This document shows positions 31,434 to 42,119 of a stretch of DNA of 64,000 bases, in pieces. Origin of the DNA: Calothrix sp. NIES-2098 (GTDB lineage Bacteria; Cyanobacteriota; Cyanobacteriia; Cyanobacteriales; Nostocaceae); NCBI GenBank assembly GCA_002368175.1, contig AP018172.1:4276001-4340000 (forward strand), in the 5' to 3' direction. Every line of letters starts with the position of its first letter. The stretch's first letter is position 1. The notes beneath the pieces are model-generated. The model had not been told where the DNA came from and did no database searches. It saw only the letters and a program-made list of their open reading frames with translations. Made by a program: the position numbers and the translations under genes.

Positions 31434-33104
31434 ATGAATTCTAAATTAAAAACTCAGATTGGACTTAAAAGTGTAGCTTTGATGACGGCTTTCGTGGGAG
31501 TGGTGAATTTAATCTCAGCAGTAACTCCAACTCTACCCGAACGCAATCACTGGCTAAAGCAGTTTTTACCTTTTGAAATTCGTGCTAGCGGTCATATATT
31601 TGCGGCTTTAGCTGGGTTCGCTTTATTAGCATTAGCAACTAATTTATTGCGGCGAAAAAGAGTTGCTTGGTTATTAACAGTTGGTTTATTACTAATTTCG
31701 ATTATTAGTCACTTACTGAAAGGTTGGGACTATGAAGAAAGTATACTTTCAGGTGTCTTATTATTGCAACTAATTTGGATGCGTCATTTGTTTACAGCAC
31801 AGTCAGACCGTCCTTCAATTGCGCAGGGAGTGCGGATATTAATTGGTGCTTTGCTGTTTACCTTGGCTTATGGAACAATTGGTTTCTACTTATTAGATGG
31901 CAAATTTTCAGTGAATTTTGATTGGGGTGAAGCTTTAGTTCAAACTTTAGCAATGTTCTTTACAGAAGATAATGCTGGACTGCAACCAAAAACTAGATTT
32001 GGAAACTTTTTTGCTGATTCGATTTATGTAATTGCTGCTTGTACTTTTACCTATGCATTTGTCATGCTGTTGCAACCAGTTTTTTTACGCAATCCAGCTA
32101 CCCCAAAGGAACGACAAAAAGCGAAGGAAATTGTCGAAAAGTATGGGAAGTCTTCTTTAGCAGCTTATACTTTGTTAAATGATAAAAGTTATTATTTTAG
32201 TCCTTCTGGTCGGAGTATAATTGCTTATGTGCCCAAAGGACGATGTGCGATCGCCTTAGGAGATCCGATTGGGCCGATAGAAGACCGCAAAGAGGTTATT
32301 ATTGGCTTTGGGCAGTTCTGTCAGCGTAACGATTGGTATCCGGCTTTTTACCAAACTTTGCCAGACGACCTGGACATTTATATATCTCTGGGTTTTAAGG
32401 TACTAAAGATTGGCGAAGAAGCGATCGTTGACCTCAAAAATTTTACTTTACAAGGCAAAGCCGGGCAAAACTTCCGAACTGCGATCAATAAATTGACGAA
32501 ACTAGGATATGAAGTCAAGTTTTACCAGCCCCCAATTAGCGATGAATTGTTGCGTCAGTTGAAACCTGTGAGTGATGAATGGTTGAGAATGGTGCAAGGT
32601 TCAGAAAAAAATTTTTCTCTGGGTTGGTTTGACGAAGCTTATCTGCGAGAGTGTGTAATTGCTGTCGTTTACGATCCGGAAAGAAAAATTCGGGCTTTTG
32701 CCAATATTGTGCCAGAGTATCAATTGAATGAAGTAACTCTCGACATGATGCGGCATCGTCCAATCATGGAAAATGGGACAATGGATTTTTTATTTGCTTC
32801 CATGCTTCAGTACTTTAAAGAGAAAAACTACGATAGCTTTAATTTTGCCCTTTCTGCGCTGGCGGGAGTTGGCGAAACCCCAGAATCGCGCCGTTTGGAG
32901 AGAATATTAGGGTATCTTTACGAACATTTAAATCGCTTCTACAACTTCAAAGGCTTACACGCCTATAAAGAAAAGTTTCGCCCTCGTTGGGAACCACGTT
33001 ATTTGGTTTACCCTAGTTTGACAGCTTTACCTGATGTAGTTGTAGCATTAATTCGCGCTGATTCTGGCGATCGCCTGCTTGATTATTTCAAACCCGGAGC
33101 ATAA
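31434..33104 (+). CDS. DUF2156 / phosphatidylglycerol lysyltransferase-like (MprF-like) membrane protein
   Basis: 556 aa. The N-terminal about 220 residues hold five or six hydrophobic helices (for example SVALMTAFVGVVNLISAVTP, IFAALAGFALLALATNLL). The C-terminal cytoplasmic domain (about 235-545) is of DUF2156 type with GNAT-like strands: GRSIIAYVPKGRCAIALGDP, FQTLPDDLDIYISLGFKVLK-type region, NFRTAINKLTKLGYEVKFYQ, and DFLFASMLQYFKEKNYDSFN. MprF modifies phosphatidylglycerol with an aminoacyl group; whether this cyanobacterial protein does so is not shown. It sits in an envelope-related run with two esterases and TamB. Confidence 0.75.
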   Translation: MNSKLKTQIGLKSVALMTAFVGVVNLISAVTPTLPERNHWLKQFLPFEIRASGHIFAALAGFALLALATNLLRRKRVAWLLTVGLLLISIISHLLKGWDYEESILSGVLLLQLIWMRHLFTAQSDRPSIAQGVRILIGALLFTLAYGTIGFYLLDGKFSVNFDWGEALVQTLAMFFTEDNAGLQPKTRFGNFFADSIYVIAACTFTYAFVMLLQPVFLRNPATPKERQKAKEIVEKYGKSSLAAYTLLNDKSYYFSPSGRSIIAYVPKGRCAIALGDPIGPIEDRKEVIIGFGQFCQRNDWYPAFYQTLPDDLDIYISLGFKVLKIGEEAIVDLKNFTLQGKAGQNFRTAINKLTKLGYEVKFYQPPISDELLRQLKPVSDEWLRMVQGSEKNFSLGWFDEAYLRECVIAVVYDPERKIRAFANIVPEYQLNEVTLDMMRHRPIMENGTMDFLFASMLQYFKEKNYDSFNFALSALAGVGETPESRRLERILGYLYEHLNRFYNFKGLHAYKEKFRPRWEPRYLVYPSLTALPDVVVALIRADSGDRLLDYFKPGA

Positions 33105-33260
33105 ATTTTCTTCAGGGCATCCTATATCCTCAGTAAGGTGGAGAAAAAATGCAATCTATCGCAGAGATGATTTTAGAATCAGCATTTTAAGGCAGTCTAA
33201 TAAAGTAGACCCTATACATAGGCGCATTTATTTGCGAGGCTTATTACCAGAGGATGAGAG

Positions 33261-36200
33261 ATGACACGCTCTCCAGATTCTAATCGGCGTTTATGGCTGC
33301 TGTTATTAACTCGTACCAGCATTGCTTTAGGAGTGATTTTAATCGCTGGGATTTTGGGGGGTATTTGGTGGGCAAATATTTTTATTCATCAAAGGTTAGT
33401 ACCGTTAATTGAAAGCAATCTGTTAGATTTGCTAGGAAGACCTGTAAATTTAGGCGCAGTTCAAAGTTTTTCACCAAATAGTTTGCGTTTCGGGACAACA
33501 TCAATTCCCCCAACTACCGCAGATCCCGATAGATTAGTAGCACAAGCCGTAGACGTAGGATTCGATCCCTGGCAATTAGTTTTTAACCGAACATTAAAGC
33601 TAAATGTCACCTTAATTCAGCCTGCTGTTTATATCGAACAGGATCGACAAGGGCGCTGGGTTTCGACTAGACTCAATACTGCTTCTCAAGAACGTAAAGG
33701 TTTTATTCAAACTCAACTAGAGTCGCTGCGGTTGCAAAATGGTGGTTTAGTCTTAGCCCCATATATTCCCCAAGGGAAACCGAAAATAACAGTTGGGTTT
33801 AATCAACTTAATGGTATTGCCCGTTTTTTAGAGCAAAATCAACGCATTAATTTTGATGGTAGCGCTCAAGGTCTGACTGGCGGAAATTTACAGATTGCGG
33901 GCGAGACGCTGACGAAAACATTACAAACAACCCTCAAAGTTCGTACCGCCAATTTACTCGCAGCTAATCTGACGCAATTGGTACAGACACCAGTTAGCGT
34001 GCAAGCTGGAACTGTAGATAGCGATTTAACTGTTAAGTTCCAACAAAATCAGCCGAAAACAACTGTTTTTGGCACAGTAGGCGTTAATCAAGTAGTAGCC
34101 CAAGTTAATAATTTTCCTACAAAAATCACTAACACTACAGGTAAATTACAATTCCAAGGCGAACAGGTGGCGCTGGAAGGTTTTACTACCAGCTTGGGTA
34201 ACATTCCCGTGCAAATTAACGGCTCTGTAAATACGCAAACAGGTTATAATTTCACAGCTGATGTGAAATCTGTTAGCACTCAAAACCTTTTACAAAGCTT
34301 TAACGTTAAACTACCGATCGCAACTGCTGGAGACTTCACTGCAAATATCAAGTTGCAAGGTGCAATTAGACAGCCAGTGCTTACAGGTGCAGTGAGTACA
34401 ATTAAACCTGCCACAATTGACCGCGTTAGCTTTGAGCAAATTAGCACTCAGTTTCGCGGAACGCCTCAAGAAATTATCATTTCTCAAATTCAAGCAACCC
34501 CAACCTTAGGGGGACAAGTTACAGGTAAGGGTCGAATTGGCTTAGGTAAGCAGGGGAAAGTTGCGATAAACTTGCAAGCGACAAAGCTACCGGGAGATGC
34601 GATCGCGCAGACTTACAATACAAATTTAAATAATATTCGTATTGGTACAGTCTCAGCCAATACCCAAGTTTCGGGAACTCTGAGTAATTTACAAACTCTG
34701 GTGCAAATCCAAGCACCCCTAGCGACTTATCCCGGTAAAGTCGAATTAGCAGTTAATAAGGGAATTGTCCAAATTCAAAATACAGCTTTTCAAGTAGCAA
34801 GCGGTACAGTTGCAGCCAGAGGACAACTAATAGGCGATCGCTGGCAAGCTTTTGTTGATGCTTCTCGCGTTCCTCTTAATAGTTTAGCCCAAGCTACGCG
34901 CACTCAAGAAAATCCTAACCCCGCTTTACCACCGCAATTTCAAGGCACTTTAAACGGTGAATTTAATTTATCAGGAACTACAAAATCATTCCAATTACCT
35001 AACATTCAAGCCTCAGGACAAGCGAAATTAAATGTTGCTGGCGGTAGAGTTAACCTGAATAATATCCGCCTAAATAACGGTCTATGGCAAGCTGTAGCGA
35101 ATGCTTCCGGTATTCCTCTCAATCAATTTGCCAAAAGCGTTCAAGGACAAATTGTTAATAGTAACGTCCAGATTTCAGGTAATACAAATTCCTTTGCCTT
35201 AAATAACATTCAAGCTGCTGGAAATGCCAGGTTGAGTTTGGCTAGGGGAAGCGTTAATTTAAGAAATATCAATTTAAATAATGGCAACTGGCAAGCTTTA
35301 GCCAATATTTCCCAACTTCAACTCAATAATTTATCACAAAATTTGCGTGGGCGGTTAAATGGTGCTGTGCGTGTAGCGGGAACTACTGCTTCCTTCCAAC
35401 CGCAAAACATTCAAGCGGCTGGTACAGTGAGATTTTCTCAAGGTTTAGCGGCACTCACACAACCACTAACTGCCCAATTTCAATGGAATGGCAGTGGTTT
35501 ACAAATTGTCCAAGCAACCGCACCAGGCTTAAGGGCGGCGGGTAATATTGCTGTGGCATTGGAACCAACTCCTCAAATCACCGGGTTAAACCTGAATGTC
35601 CAAGCACAGAATTATAATCTGCAAAGTCTGCCAGTCAAGCTTCCAGGTAATATTGCTTTGGCGGGTAGGGTAGACTTTAACGGACAAGTAGCAGGTACGC
35701 CTACAACCCCCATTGCTAATGGCAATATTCGCTTAGAAAATTTGGCTGTTAACGGTTTAGCATTTGACCCAGTGTTAACTGGTAGTGTCCGCTATCAACA
35801 AAGACAGGGAACGCAATTTCAAGTTGCTGGTAGACAAGACTTAATTGCTGTTTCTTTAGGTGCAAATAATCGTCCAACTGCATTTAATATTAGACGAGAT
35901 AACACTATCGCTACAGGTAGCACAGTTGGGGATACTTTAACAGTTAACGTTCAAGATTTTCCTCTATCTATAGCTAAGAGTTTCCTTCCTGCTAACGCCA
36001 ATTTAGGCACAATTAACGGACAATTATCAGGAAATTTAGCAGTTAATTTAAATGATTATAGTTTAGTTGGCAATGTCGCAGTAGCTCAACCAAGAATTGC
36101 TAGAATTCAAGCAGATGAGTTTCGCGGCAACATTAGTTATGGTAATGGTAATTTCAGTTTAACTAATGGAGAATTGCTGCAAGGTGCAACTCGTTATGCA

Positions 36201-38519
36201 CTTAGTGGAAATTTACCAACAACAGGTAATAAACCATTGCAATTTGACGTTAGCTTTGACCAAGCTAGAGTTCAAAACTTGCTGCAAACTCTAAATATTT
36301 ACAATTTTCAAGATGTACGTACTGGCTTGCAACCTCCAAAATTAGCTGGTGCTGAAGCTTTACAAACTCAGCCTATAAGTTTACCCGATACCAATTTATT
36401 AGGGCAAATAGCTTATATATCCAAAATTCAAAACCAAGTTACCCAAGAAAAAAACCAAGAACAGGCTTCTCGCCGTATACCCACTTTAGAAGAATTGCAA
36501 GGCATTATCAGTGGTAGGTTAGGGGTCACAGGCAGTTTGCGATCGGGCTTTAATATTGGCTTTAATTTTACAGGTAATAATTGGGTATGGGGCAATTATA
36601 ATATTAACCAAATCGTAGCTAGCGGTAATTATGAAAATGGTAATTTAACACTGCTACCACTGCAAGTTAATTTCAATAATTCTCTTATCGCTTTTAACGG
36701 ACAATTGAGCCAACAGGAATTATCAGGACAGGCTCAAGTTAAAAATTTAGCACTCGCAGATATTAAACCTTTCTTCCCTCAATTACCTGTAGATATCCAA
36801 GGTAATGTAGATGCTAATGCTACCCTCAGCGGCAGTTTAAATAATCCTCAAGCTGTCGGAGACTTAGCTTTAGTAAATGGCAGCTTAAATAATCAATCTG
36901 TACAGTCAGCCCAAGTTAGTTTTACCTATAATAATGCCCGATTAAATTTTGGTAGTAATGTTTTAGTTACTGGTACACAACCAATTCAAATTAGTGGTAG
37001 CGTTCCTGCTAGATTGCCGTTTGCTTCCGCACAGCCCAATAGTAATCAAATTAACATTCAAGCTAACGTTCAAAATGAAGGCTTGGCAGTATTAAATGTA
37101 TTGAACAATCAAGTTAAGTGGGTAGATGGACAAGGAAAAGTAAACGTACAAGTGCAGGGGACATTAGCTCGACCAGAAACTACTGGTACTGCCACAATTA
37201 ATAATGCCACGATCGCTGTCCAAAGCCTCTCGGAACCGTTAACTAATGTTACAGGGACAGCGCGGTTTGCAGGCGATCGCTTAATTGTCGATAATCTTCA
37301 AGGACAGTACAGTCGCGGCCAATTAACTGCGGCGGGAATTCTGCCGATTTTTGCCAGTCAAAATGCGCAACAACAAGCAGCTGCTAATCCCCTCACCGTG
37401 GCTTTAGACAATTTGAGGGTGAATCTTCAAGGATTGTATCAAGGCGGAGTTAGCGGTAATGCCGCGATCACAGGCACAGCGTTTACTCCCAAACTTGGCG
37501 GTAGAATTAAGCTAAATAATGGTGAAGTATCATTAGGACAAGCCACCTCTAAGACTTCTGGAACAACCCCCACTACTGAAAGTACATCAACTTCACCAGA
37601 AATTACAGTCACAACACCAGAATCAGCTACTGCTACTAATTCGGCGACAACATCCACAACCAGCAATACAGCCAAAATACCTATAGAATTTGCGAATTTA
37701 GAACTAGCTTTAGCAGACAATGTTCGTGTGACGCGTCAACCGCTATTTAGCTTTGTCGCCCAAGGTGATATCACTCTCAACGGAACTTTAGCTAAACCTC
37801 GTCCCCAAGGACAGGTTCAACTGCGACGAGGTCAAATAAATTTATTTACTTCTCAATTTACCTTAGCTCGTGGTTACGACCAAACCGCAACATTTACACC
37901 CAGTCGGGGATTTGACCCAACTTTAGATGTCCGCCTAGTAACAATTGTCCCAGAAGCAACTCGCACTTTGGGGCGAACCTCACGCATATCTAGCGAGGTT
38001 CAAGATGTTTCTGCAATCAACTATGGCACTTTAAACACTGTGCGCATAGAAGCCATAGCAAAAGGGCCGGCCAGCGAATTATCTCGCAATCTTGTACTAA
38101 CTAGCGAACCTCGCCGTAGTAGAGCAGAAATTATAGCTTTATTAGGAGGCTCATTTATTAACACTTTACAGCAAGGTGATACAGGTTTAGGGCTGATTAA
38201 CATAGCTGGTTCGGCGATTTTTTCTAACTTGCAAGGTACTATTAGTCAAATTGGTGAAACTATCGGCTTGAGCGAATTGCGGCTATTTCCCACCCTTATA
38301 ACTAATAGAAATACTAATGTTTCAGTACTAGGTTTAGCAGCAGAAGGTGTATTCGATATATCTAATAAATTTTCTGTCTCTTTATCGCGAGTTTTTGCTA
38401 GTAATGAACCTTTACTTTACAACGTAATTTATCGTTTAAATGATGAAGTTCGCGTGCGTGGTGCTACTAATTTCGGAGATGAAGGTCGCGCTACTGTTGA
38501 GTATGAAACTAGGTTTTAA
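33261..38519 (+). CDS. tamB: TamB-family translocation/assembly protein (DUF490)
   Basis: 1752 aa, large repetitive beta-rich protein of the AsmA/TamB type that bridges inner and outer membranes and takes part in lipid transport or outer-membrane protein assembly. It has one N-terminal transmembrane helix (SIALGVILIAGILGGIWWAN), then long stretches of TamB-like beta repeats (for example NIQAAGNARLSLARGSVNLR, NVQISGNTNSFALNNIQAAG). A proline/threonine-rich insert is at about 1430-1475. The C-terminal DUF490 domain (PRGFDPTLDVRLVTIVPEAT, ARTLG, RRSRAEIIALLGGSFINTLQ, FGDEGRATVEYETRF) is intact. It begins 156 bp after the MprF-like gene. Confidence 0.9.
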   Translation: MTRSPDSNRRLWLLLLTRTSIALGVILIAGILGGIWWANIFIHQRLVPLIESNLLDLLGRPVNLGAVQSFSPNSLRFGTTSIPPTTADPDRLVAQAVDVGFDPWQLVFNRTLKLNVTLIQPAVYIEQDRQGRWVSTRLNTASQERKGFIQTQLESLRLQNGGLVLAPYIPQGKPKITVGFNQLNGIARFLEQNQRINFDGSAQGLTGGNLQIAGETLTKTLQTTLKVRTANLLAANLTQLVQTPVSVQAGTVDSDLTVKFQQNQPKTTVFGTVGVNQVVAQVNNFPTKITNTTGKLQFQGEQVALEGFTTSLGNIPVQINGSVNTQTGYNFTADVKSVSTQNLLQSFNVKLPIATAGDFTANIKLQGAIRQPVLTGAVSTIKPATIDRVSFEQISTQFRGTPQEIIISQIQATPTLGGQVTGKGRIGLGKQGKVAINLQATKLPGDAIAQTYNTNLNNIRIGTVSANTQVSGTLSNLQTLVQIQAPLATYPGKVELAVNKGIVQIQNTAFQVASGTVAARGQLIGDRWQAFVDASRVPLNSLAQATRTQENPNPALPPQFQGTLNGEFNLSGTTKSFQLPNIQASGQAKLNVAGGRVNLNNIRLNNGLWQAVANASGIPLNQFAKSVQGQIVNSNVQISGNTNSFALNNIQAAGNARLSLARGSVNLRNINLNNGNWQALANISQLQLNNLSQNLRGRLNGAVRVAGTTASFQPQNIQAAGTVRFSQGLAALTQPLTAQFQWNGSGLQIVQATAPGLRAAGNIAVALEPTPQITGLNLNVQAQNYNLQSLPVKLPGNIALAGRVDFNGQVAGTPTTPIANGNIRLENLAVNGLAFDPVLTGSVRYQQRQGTQFQVAGRQDLIAVSLGANNRPTAFNIRRDNTIATGSTVGDTLTVNVQDFPLSIAKSFLPANANLGTINGQLSGNLAVNLNDYSLVGNVAVAQPRIARIQADEFRGNISYGNGNFSLTNGELLQGATRYALSGNLPTTGNKPLQFDVSFDQARVQNLLQTLNIYNFQDVRTGLQPPKLAGAEALQTQPISLPDTNLLGQIAYISKIQNQVTQEKNQEQASRRIPTLEELQGIISGRLGVTGSLRSGFNIGFNFTGNNWVWGNYNINQIVASGNYENGNLTLLPLQVNFNNSLIAFNGQLSQQELSGQAQVKNLALADIKPFFPQLPVDIQGNVDANATLSGSLNNPQAVGDLALVNGSLNNQSVQSAQVSFTYNNARLNFGSNVLVTGTQPIQISGSVPARLPFASAQPNSNQINIQANVQNEGLAVLNVLNNQVKWVDGQGKVNVQVQGTLARPETTGTATINNATIAVQSLSEPLTNVTGTARFAGDRLIVDNLQGQYSRGQLTAAGILPIFASQNAQQQAAANPLTVALDNLRVNLQGLYQGGVSGNAAITGTAFTPKLGGRIKLNNGEVSLGQATSKTSGTTPTTESTSTSPEITVTTPESATATNSATTSTTSNTAKIPIEFANLELALADNVRVTRQPLFSFVAQGDITLNGTLAKPRPQGQVQLRRGQINLFTSQFTLARGYDQTATFTPSRGFDPTLDVRLVTIVPEATRTLGRTSRISSEVQDVSAINYGTLNTVRIEAIAKGPASELSRNLVLTSEPRRSRAEIIALLGGSFINTLQQGDTGLGLINIAGSAIFSNLQGTISQIGETIGLSELRLFPTLITNRNTNVSVLGLAAEGVFDISNKFSVSLSRVFASNEPLLYNVIYRLNDEVRVRGATNFGDEGRATVEYETRF

Positions 38520-38527
38520 TTCGGTAG

Positions 38528-38587
38528 TAGGGGCTGGTTCATCGATATCTTTGTAGATCGGTAAGTATATTTGTGAACCCGCCCCTA
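38528..38587. repeat. Dispersed hairpin repeat after tamB
   Basis: TAGGGGCTGGTTCA (38528-38541) and TGAACCCGCCCCTA (38574-38587) are inverted repeats with one mismatch over 14 bp and a 32-bp loop. The GGGGCGGGTTCA phrase is a familiar dispersed element in cyanobacterial genomes. It may also stop tamB transcription. Confidence 0.65.
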
Positions 38588-38736
38588 TTCATTTGTCGCA
38601 TTCTTTTTTCAAATTGGTACTATTCGATCATCCCTAAATTTAAATCCAAATTTGGATAAACAAAATATTATAAATTTTCGATGCCTAAACTAAAAATTGT
38701 ATAATTTATATATTTTAATAAACATTTATTAATCCT

Positions 38737-41676
38737 GTGCTTTCTAATAGCGAAGTAGCGAGACTTGAAGCCCTCCGTCAGTATCAAATACTGGACACTC
38801 AACCGGAAAAAGCTTACGACGATATTGCCCAGCTAGCTGCATTTATTTGTGGCGCTCCGATCGCTCTAGTAAATTTCATTGATGAAAATCGACAGTGGTT
38901 TAAAGCCAGATTAGGTTTGGATGTACCGGAAATGCCCAGGAATATAGGTTTATCCTACCTTTGTCAAGACAGGCGAGATGTCGTAGTAGTGCCGGATACA
39001 TTAGCTGACGAACAGTTGGCAAAAAACCCAGTAGTGACTTCCTATCCCTTTGCCCGGTTTTATGCAGGTGTACCTTTAATTACTCCTCAGGGAGATATGC
39101 TAGGAACTCTCTGCGTAATTGATAATGTGCCACGACAACTGAATGACAAACAAGTAGAAGCGCTGCAAGCACTCGGTCGTCAGGTAATCGATCAACTAGA
39201 GCTAAGACGTAATCTAGCTGAGGTATCCCGTTTTGCTGAGGAACAAAAGCGAGTAGAAGCAGCACTGCAACACAGTCAGCAAGAACTGCGAGACTTTGTA
39301 GAAAATGCTACTGTCGGGATGCACTGGGTACAGGCAGATGGCACTATTGCTTGGGCAAATCAGGCAGAACTCGATCTTTTAGGCTACACGCGCTCTGAGT
39401 ATATCGGACATTCTATTATTGAGTTTCATGTTGACCGAGATGTCATCGAGGATATTCTGCAAAGGTTGAGCAGAAACGAAACTTTAGACAATTATGAGGC
39501 AAGGTTACGCTGCAAAAATGGATCGATTCGCCATGTTTTAATTAACTCGAATGTGTTTTGGCAAGACGGTAACTTTATCCATACGCGGTGTTTTACGCGA
39601 GATATTACTGAACGCAAAAAAGTAGAAGCTGCTTTAAAGGAAAGCGATCGCCGTCTCAAGGTAGCATTAGAGGCTGCTAAACTTGGTTCTTGGGAGTTGA
39701 TTATAGCTACAGGCGAATTAGCTACATCTAAACAGTGCAAAGCTAACTTTGGTCTGCCAGAAGAGGCTGAGTTTACCTACGATACATTACTCGAATCTAT
39801 CCATCCTGACGATCGCGCTGATATGCAAGAGTCTGTACGCCAAGCTCTGGCAAAACACTGCGATTATGAGGTAGAGTACCGCAACATTTGGCCGGATGGT
39901 AGTATTCACTGGATATTAGCACGAGGTGTAGGGATATACGATGAGGATGGTAATCCCACCCGGATGATTGGAGTCACCCTCGATCTCACGGCGCGCAAGC
40001 AAGCAGAACAGGCGTTGCAAGAGAGCGAACAACGTTGGCAGTTAGCCTTACAAGGTAATAATGATGGCATATGGGATTGGAACGTTCAAACTAACGAAGT
40101 CTTCTTTTCCCCTCGCTGGAAAGAAATGCTGGGTTATCAAGACCACGAAATTACTAATAATATAGATGAATGGTCTGAGCGAGTTCATCCTGAGGATTTA
40201 GATTGGGTCTTAGAGGCAATTAGGGATCACTTTGACAAGAAAACACCTTATTATGTAACCGAGCATCGAGTTCAATGCAAAGATGGCAGCTATAAATGGA
40301 TTTTAGATCGGGGACAAGCGCTGTGGGATAGCACGGGTAATGTAGTGCGAATGGTAGGTTCTCATACCGATATCAACGATCGCAAACAGATAGAAGAGGA
40401 ATTAAAACGGCAAAATTTGCGATCGCAACTATTCTCAGAAATCACTCTGAAAATTCGCGAATCTCTACAATTAGATGATATCCTGCAAACTACAGTCAAA
40501 GAGATTCAAACACTTCTCCACGCCGACCGAGTTTTGGTTTTTCGGCTTTGGCCAGATGGTTCGGGAACAGTAGTACAAGAGGCTGTGTTACCTAGTTGGC
40601 CTGTAGTCCTAGGACAAAATATTCTTGACCCCTGCTTTCAGCAAGGTTACGTAGAGAAATATCGTCAAGGCAGAGTCAGTGCCATCACAGACGTTGCACG
40701 GGCTAACATTCAAGATTGCCACCGAAAATTTCTTCAGCAACATAGTGTTCAAGCTAACTTGGTAGTGCCAATACTCATCAGAGATGGGATTTGGGGCTTA
40801 TTGATTGCTCATCAATGCCATAGTCCCCGCGAGTGGAACCGTTTTGAACTAGAGATGTTGCAGCAGCTAGCAAACCAAATTGGTATTGCTCTATCCCAAG
40901 CTCAACTATTAGAACAAGCAACTCATCACAGTCAGGAACTTGCTCGTTCCAATGGTGAATTAGAACAGTTTGCTTATATAGCTTCCCATGACTTACAAGA
41001 GCCATTGCGGATGGTGATTAGTTATTTACAGCTACTAGAGAGGCGATATAAAAATCAACTAGATGCCCGTGCTGATGAGTTCATCGGTTATGCTGTTGAT
41101 GGGGCACAGCGAATGCAAACTCTGATCCAAGATTTGTTGAACTATTCCCGTGTTAGTACCAGAGGACAACCCTTTAGATTAGTAGATTGTAATACTGTCT
41201 TAGCCAGAGCGATCGCCAACTTGGAAATTGCGATCGCCGAAAGTCATGCAGTCATTACCGCCGATCCTCTCCCAGAAGTAATAGCTGATACTACCCAATT
41301 GGTACAAGTATTGCAAAATCTCATCGGTAACGCCATTAAGTTTCGTCGGGAGGAACCGCCCCAAATTCATATCGCAGCCATCCGCAATACCGTAGAATCA
41401 GACAAAACAAATTCTAATCTCACCTCATTGGAAAACGAATGGTTGTTCTCAGTACAGGATAATGGAATTGGTTTAGAATCCCAGTATGCTGAACGCATTT
41501 TTGTAATTTTTCAACGATTGCACAGCCGAAGTAAGTATCCAGGTACTGGTATTGGTTTGGCAATTTGTAAGAAGATTATAGAACGCCACGGCGGTAGGAT
41601 CTGGATGGAGTCGAAACCGGGTCAAGGCTCGATTTTCTACTTTACGATTCCAGATAAAACAGGTAAGCAATCGTGA
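38737..41676 (+). CDS. Sensor histidine kinase with DXCF-type cyanobacteriochrome-like GAF domain
   Basis: 979 aa, soluble, GTG start. Domains in order: GAF at about 20-155 (IAQLAAFICGAPIALVNFID), three PAS/PAC units at about 180-555, a second GAF at about 570-720, HisKA at about 745-810 with the phospho-acceptor His 751 (IASHDLQEPLRMV), and HATPase_c at about 850-975 (NAIKFR, GTGIGLAICKKI). The second GAF carries both cyanobacteriochrome cysteines: the bilin-binding C661-H662 (IQDCHRKFLQQHSVQANLVV) and the DXCF motif D631-P-C633-F. That predicts a bilin-bound violet/blue-green photoreceptor, an inference not tested here. It overlaps the next gene by 4 bp. Confidence 0.85.
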   Translation: MLSNSEVARLEALRQYQILDTQPEKAYDDIAQLAAFICGAPIALVNFIDENRQWFKARLGLDVPEMPRNIGLSYLCQDRRDVVVVPDTLADEQLAKNPVVTSYPFARFYAGVPLITPQGDMLGTLCVIDNVPRQLNDKQVEALQALGRQVIDQLELRRNLAEVSRFAEEQKRVEAALQHSQQELRDFVENATVGMHWVQADGTIAWANQAELDLLGYTRSEYIGHSIIEFHVDRDVIEDILQRLSRNETLDNYEARLRCKNGSIRHVLINSNVFWQDGNFIHTRCFTRDITERKKVEAALKESDRRLKVALEAAKLGSWELIIATGELATSKQCKANFGLPEEAEFTYDTLLESIHPDDRADMQESVRQALAKHCDYEVEYRNIWPDGSIHWILARGVGIYDEDGNPTRMIGVTLDLTARKQAEQALQESEQRWQLALQGNNDGIWDWNVQTNEVFFSPRWKEMLGYQDHEITNNIDEWSERVHPEDLDWVLEAIRDHFDKKTPYYVTEHRVQCKDGSYKWILDRGQALWDSTGNVVRMVGSHTDINDRKQIEEELKRQNLRSQLFSEITLKIRESLQLDDILQTTVKEIQTLLHADRVLVFRLWPDGSGTVVQEAVLPSWPVVLGQNILDPCFQQGYVEKYRQGRVSAITDVARANIQDCHRKFLQQHSVQANLVVPILIRDGIWGLLIAHQCHSPREWNRFELEMLQQLANQIGIALSQAQLLEQATHHSQELARSNGELEQFAYIASHDLQEPLRMVISYLQLLERRYKNQLDARADEFIGYAVDGAQRMQTLIQDLLNYSRVSTRGQPFRLVDCNTVLARAIANLEIAIAESHAVITADPLPEVIADTTQLVQVLQNLIGNAIKFRREEPPQIHIAAIRNTVESDKTNSNLTSLENEWLFSVQDNGIGLESQYAERIFVIFQRLHSRSKYPGTGIGLAICKKIIERHGGRIWMESKPGQGSIFYFTIPDKTGKQS

Positions 41677-42119
41677 ACAATCGATCGGGAGTTATGCCTA
41701 TCGAGGTTTTGTTAGTAGAAGACAATCCTGGCGATGCCTTACTAACGCGCATCGCCTTGGAAGATAGCAAAATCGCGGTTCACCTAAATGTCGTTGAGGA
41801 TGGGGTAGAGGCAATGGCGTTCTTGCGAAAACAAGATAAATATGCTAAAGTTCCGCACCCCGATATTGTGCTACTTGATTTAAACCTGCCAAAAAAAGAT
41901 GGTCGGGAAGTATTAGCAGAAATCAAAAGTGACGACACTCTCAAAAGAATTCCTGTAGTGGTTCTGACAACTTCCCAAGCCGAAGAAGATATTCTTAAAG
42001 CCTATAATTTAGCTGCTAACTGTTATATAACTAAGCCAGTTGACTTCGATCAATTCGTTAAAATTATCAGATCTATAGAAAATTTTTGGTTTGCGATCGT
42101 CAAACTGCCACCGGAGTAA
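41673..42119 (+). CDS. Rcp1-like single-domain response regulator
   Basis: 148 aa. A single receiver domain with the phytochrome-associated Rcp pattern: EVLLVEDNPGDALLTRIALE, phospho-acceptor Asp in HPDIVLLDLNLPKKDGREVL, TTSQAEEDILKAYNLAANCY and KPVDFDQFVKIIRSI. No output domain, so it relays phosphate or acts by protein contact, as Rcp1 does with Cph1. GTG 41673 overlaps the kinase stop by 4 bp; an ATG at 41694 is an alternative start. Overlap with both neighbours makes the three signalling genes one operon. Confidence 0.9.
   Translation: MNNRSGVMPIEVLLVEDNPGDALLTRIALEDSKIAVHLNVVEDGVEAMAFLRKQDKYAKVPHPDIVLLDLNLPKKDGREVLAEIKSDDTLKRIPVVVLTTSQAEEDILKAYNLAANCYITKPVDFDQFVKIIRSIENFWFAIVKLPPE

Noticed and set aside
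33079..33264. Small plus-strand ORF between the MprF-like gene and tamB
   Set aside because: It overlaps the end of the MprF-like gene and the tamB start, and shows no SD or conserved pattern.
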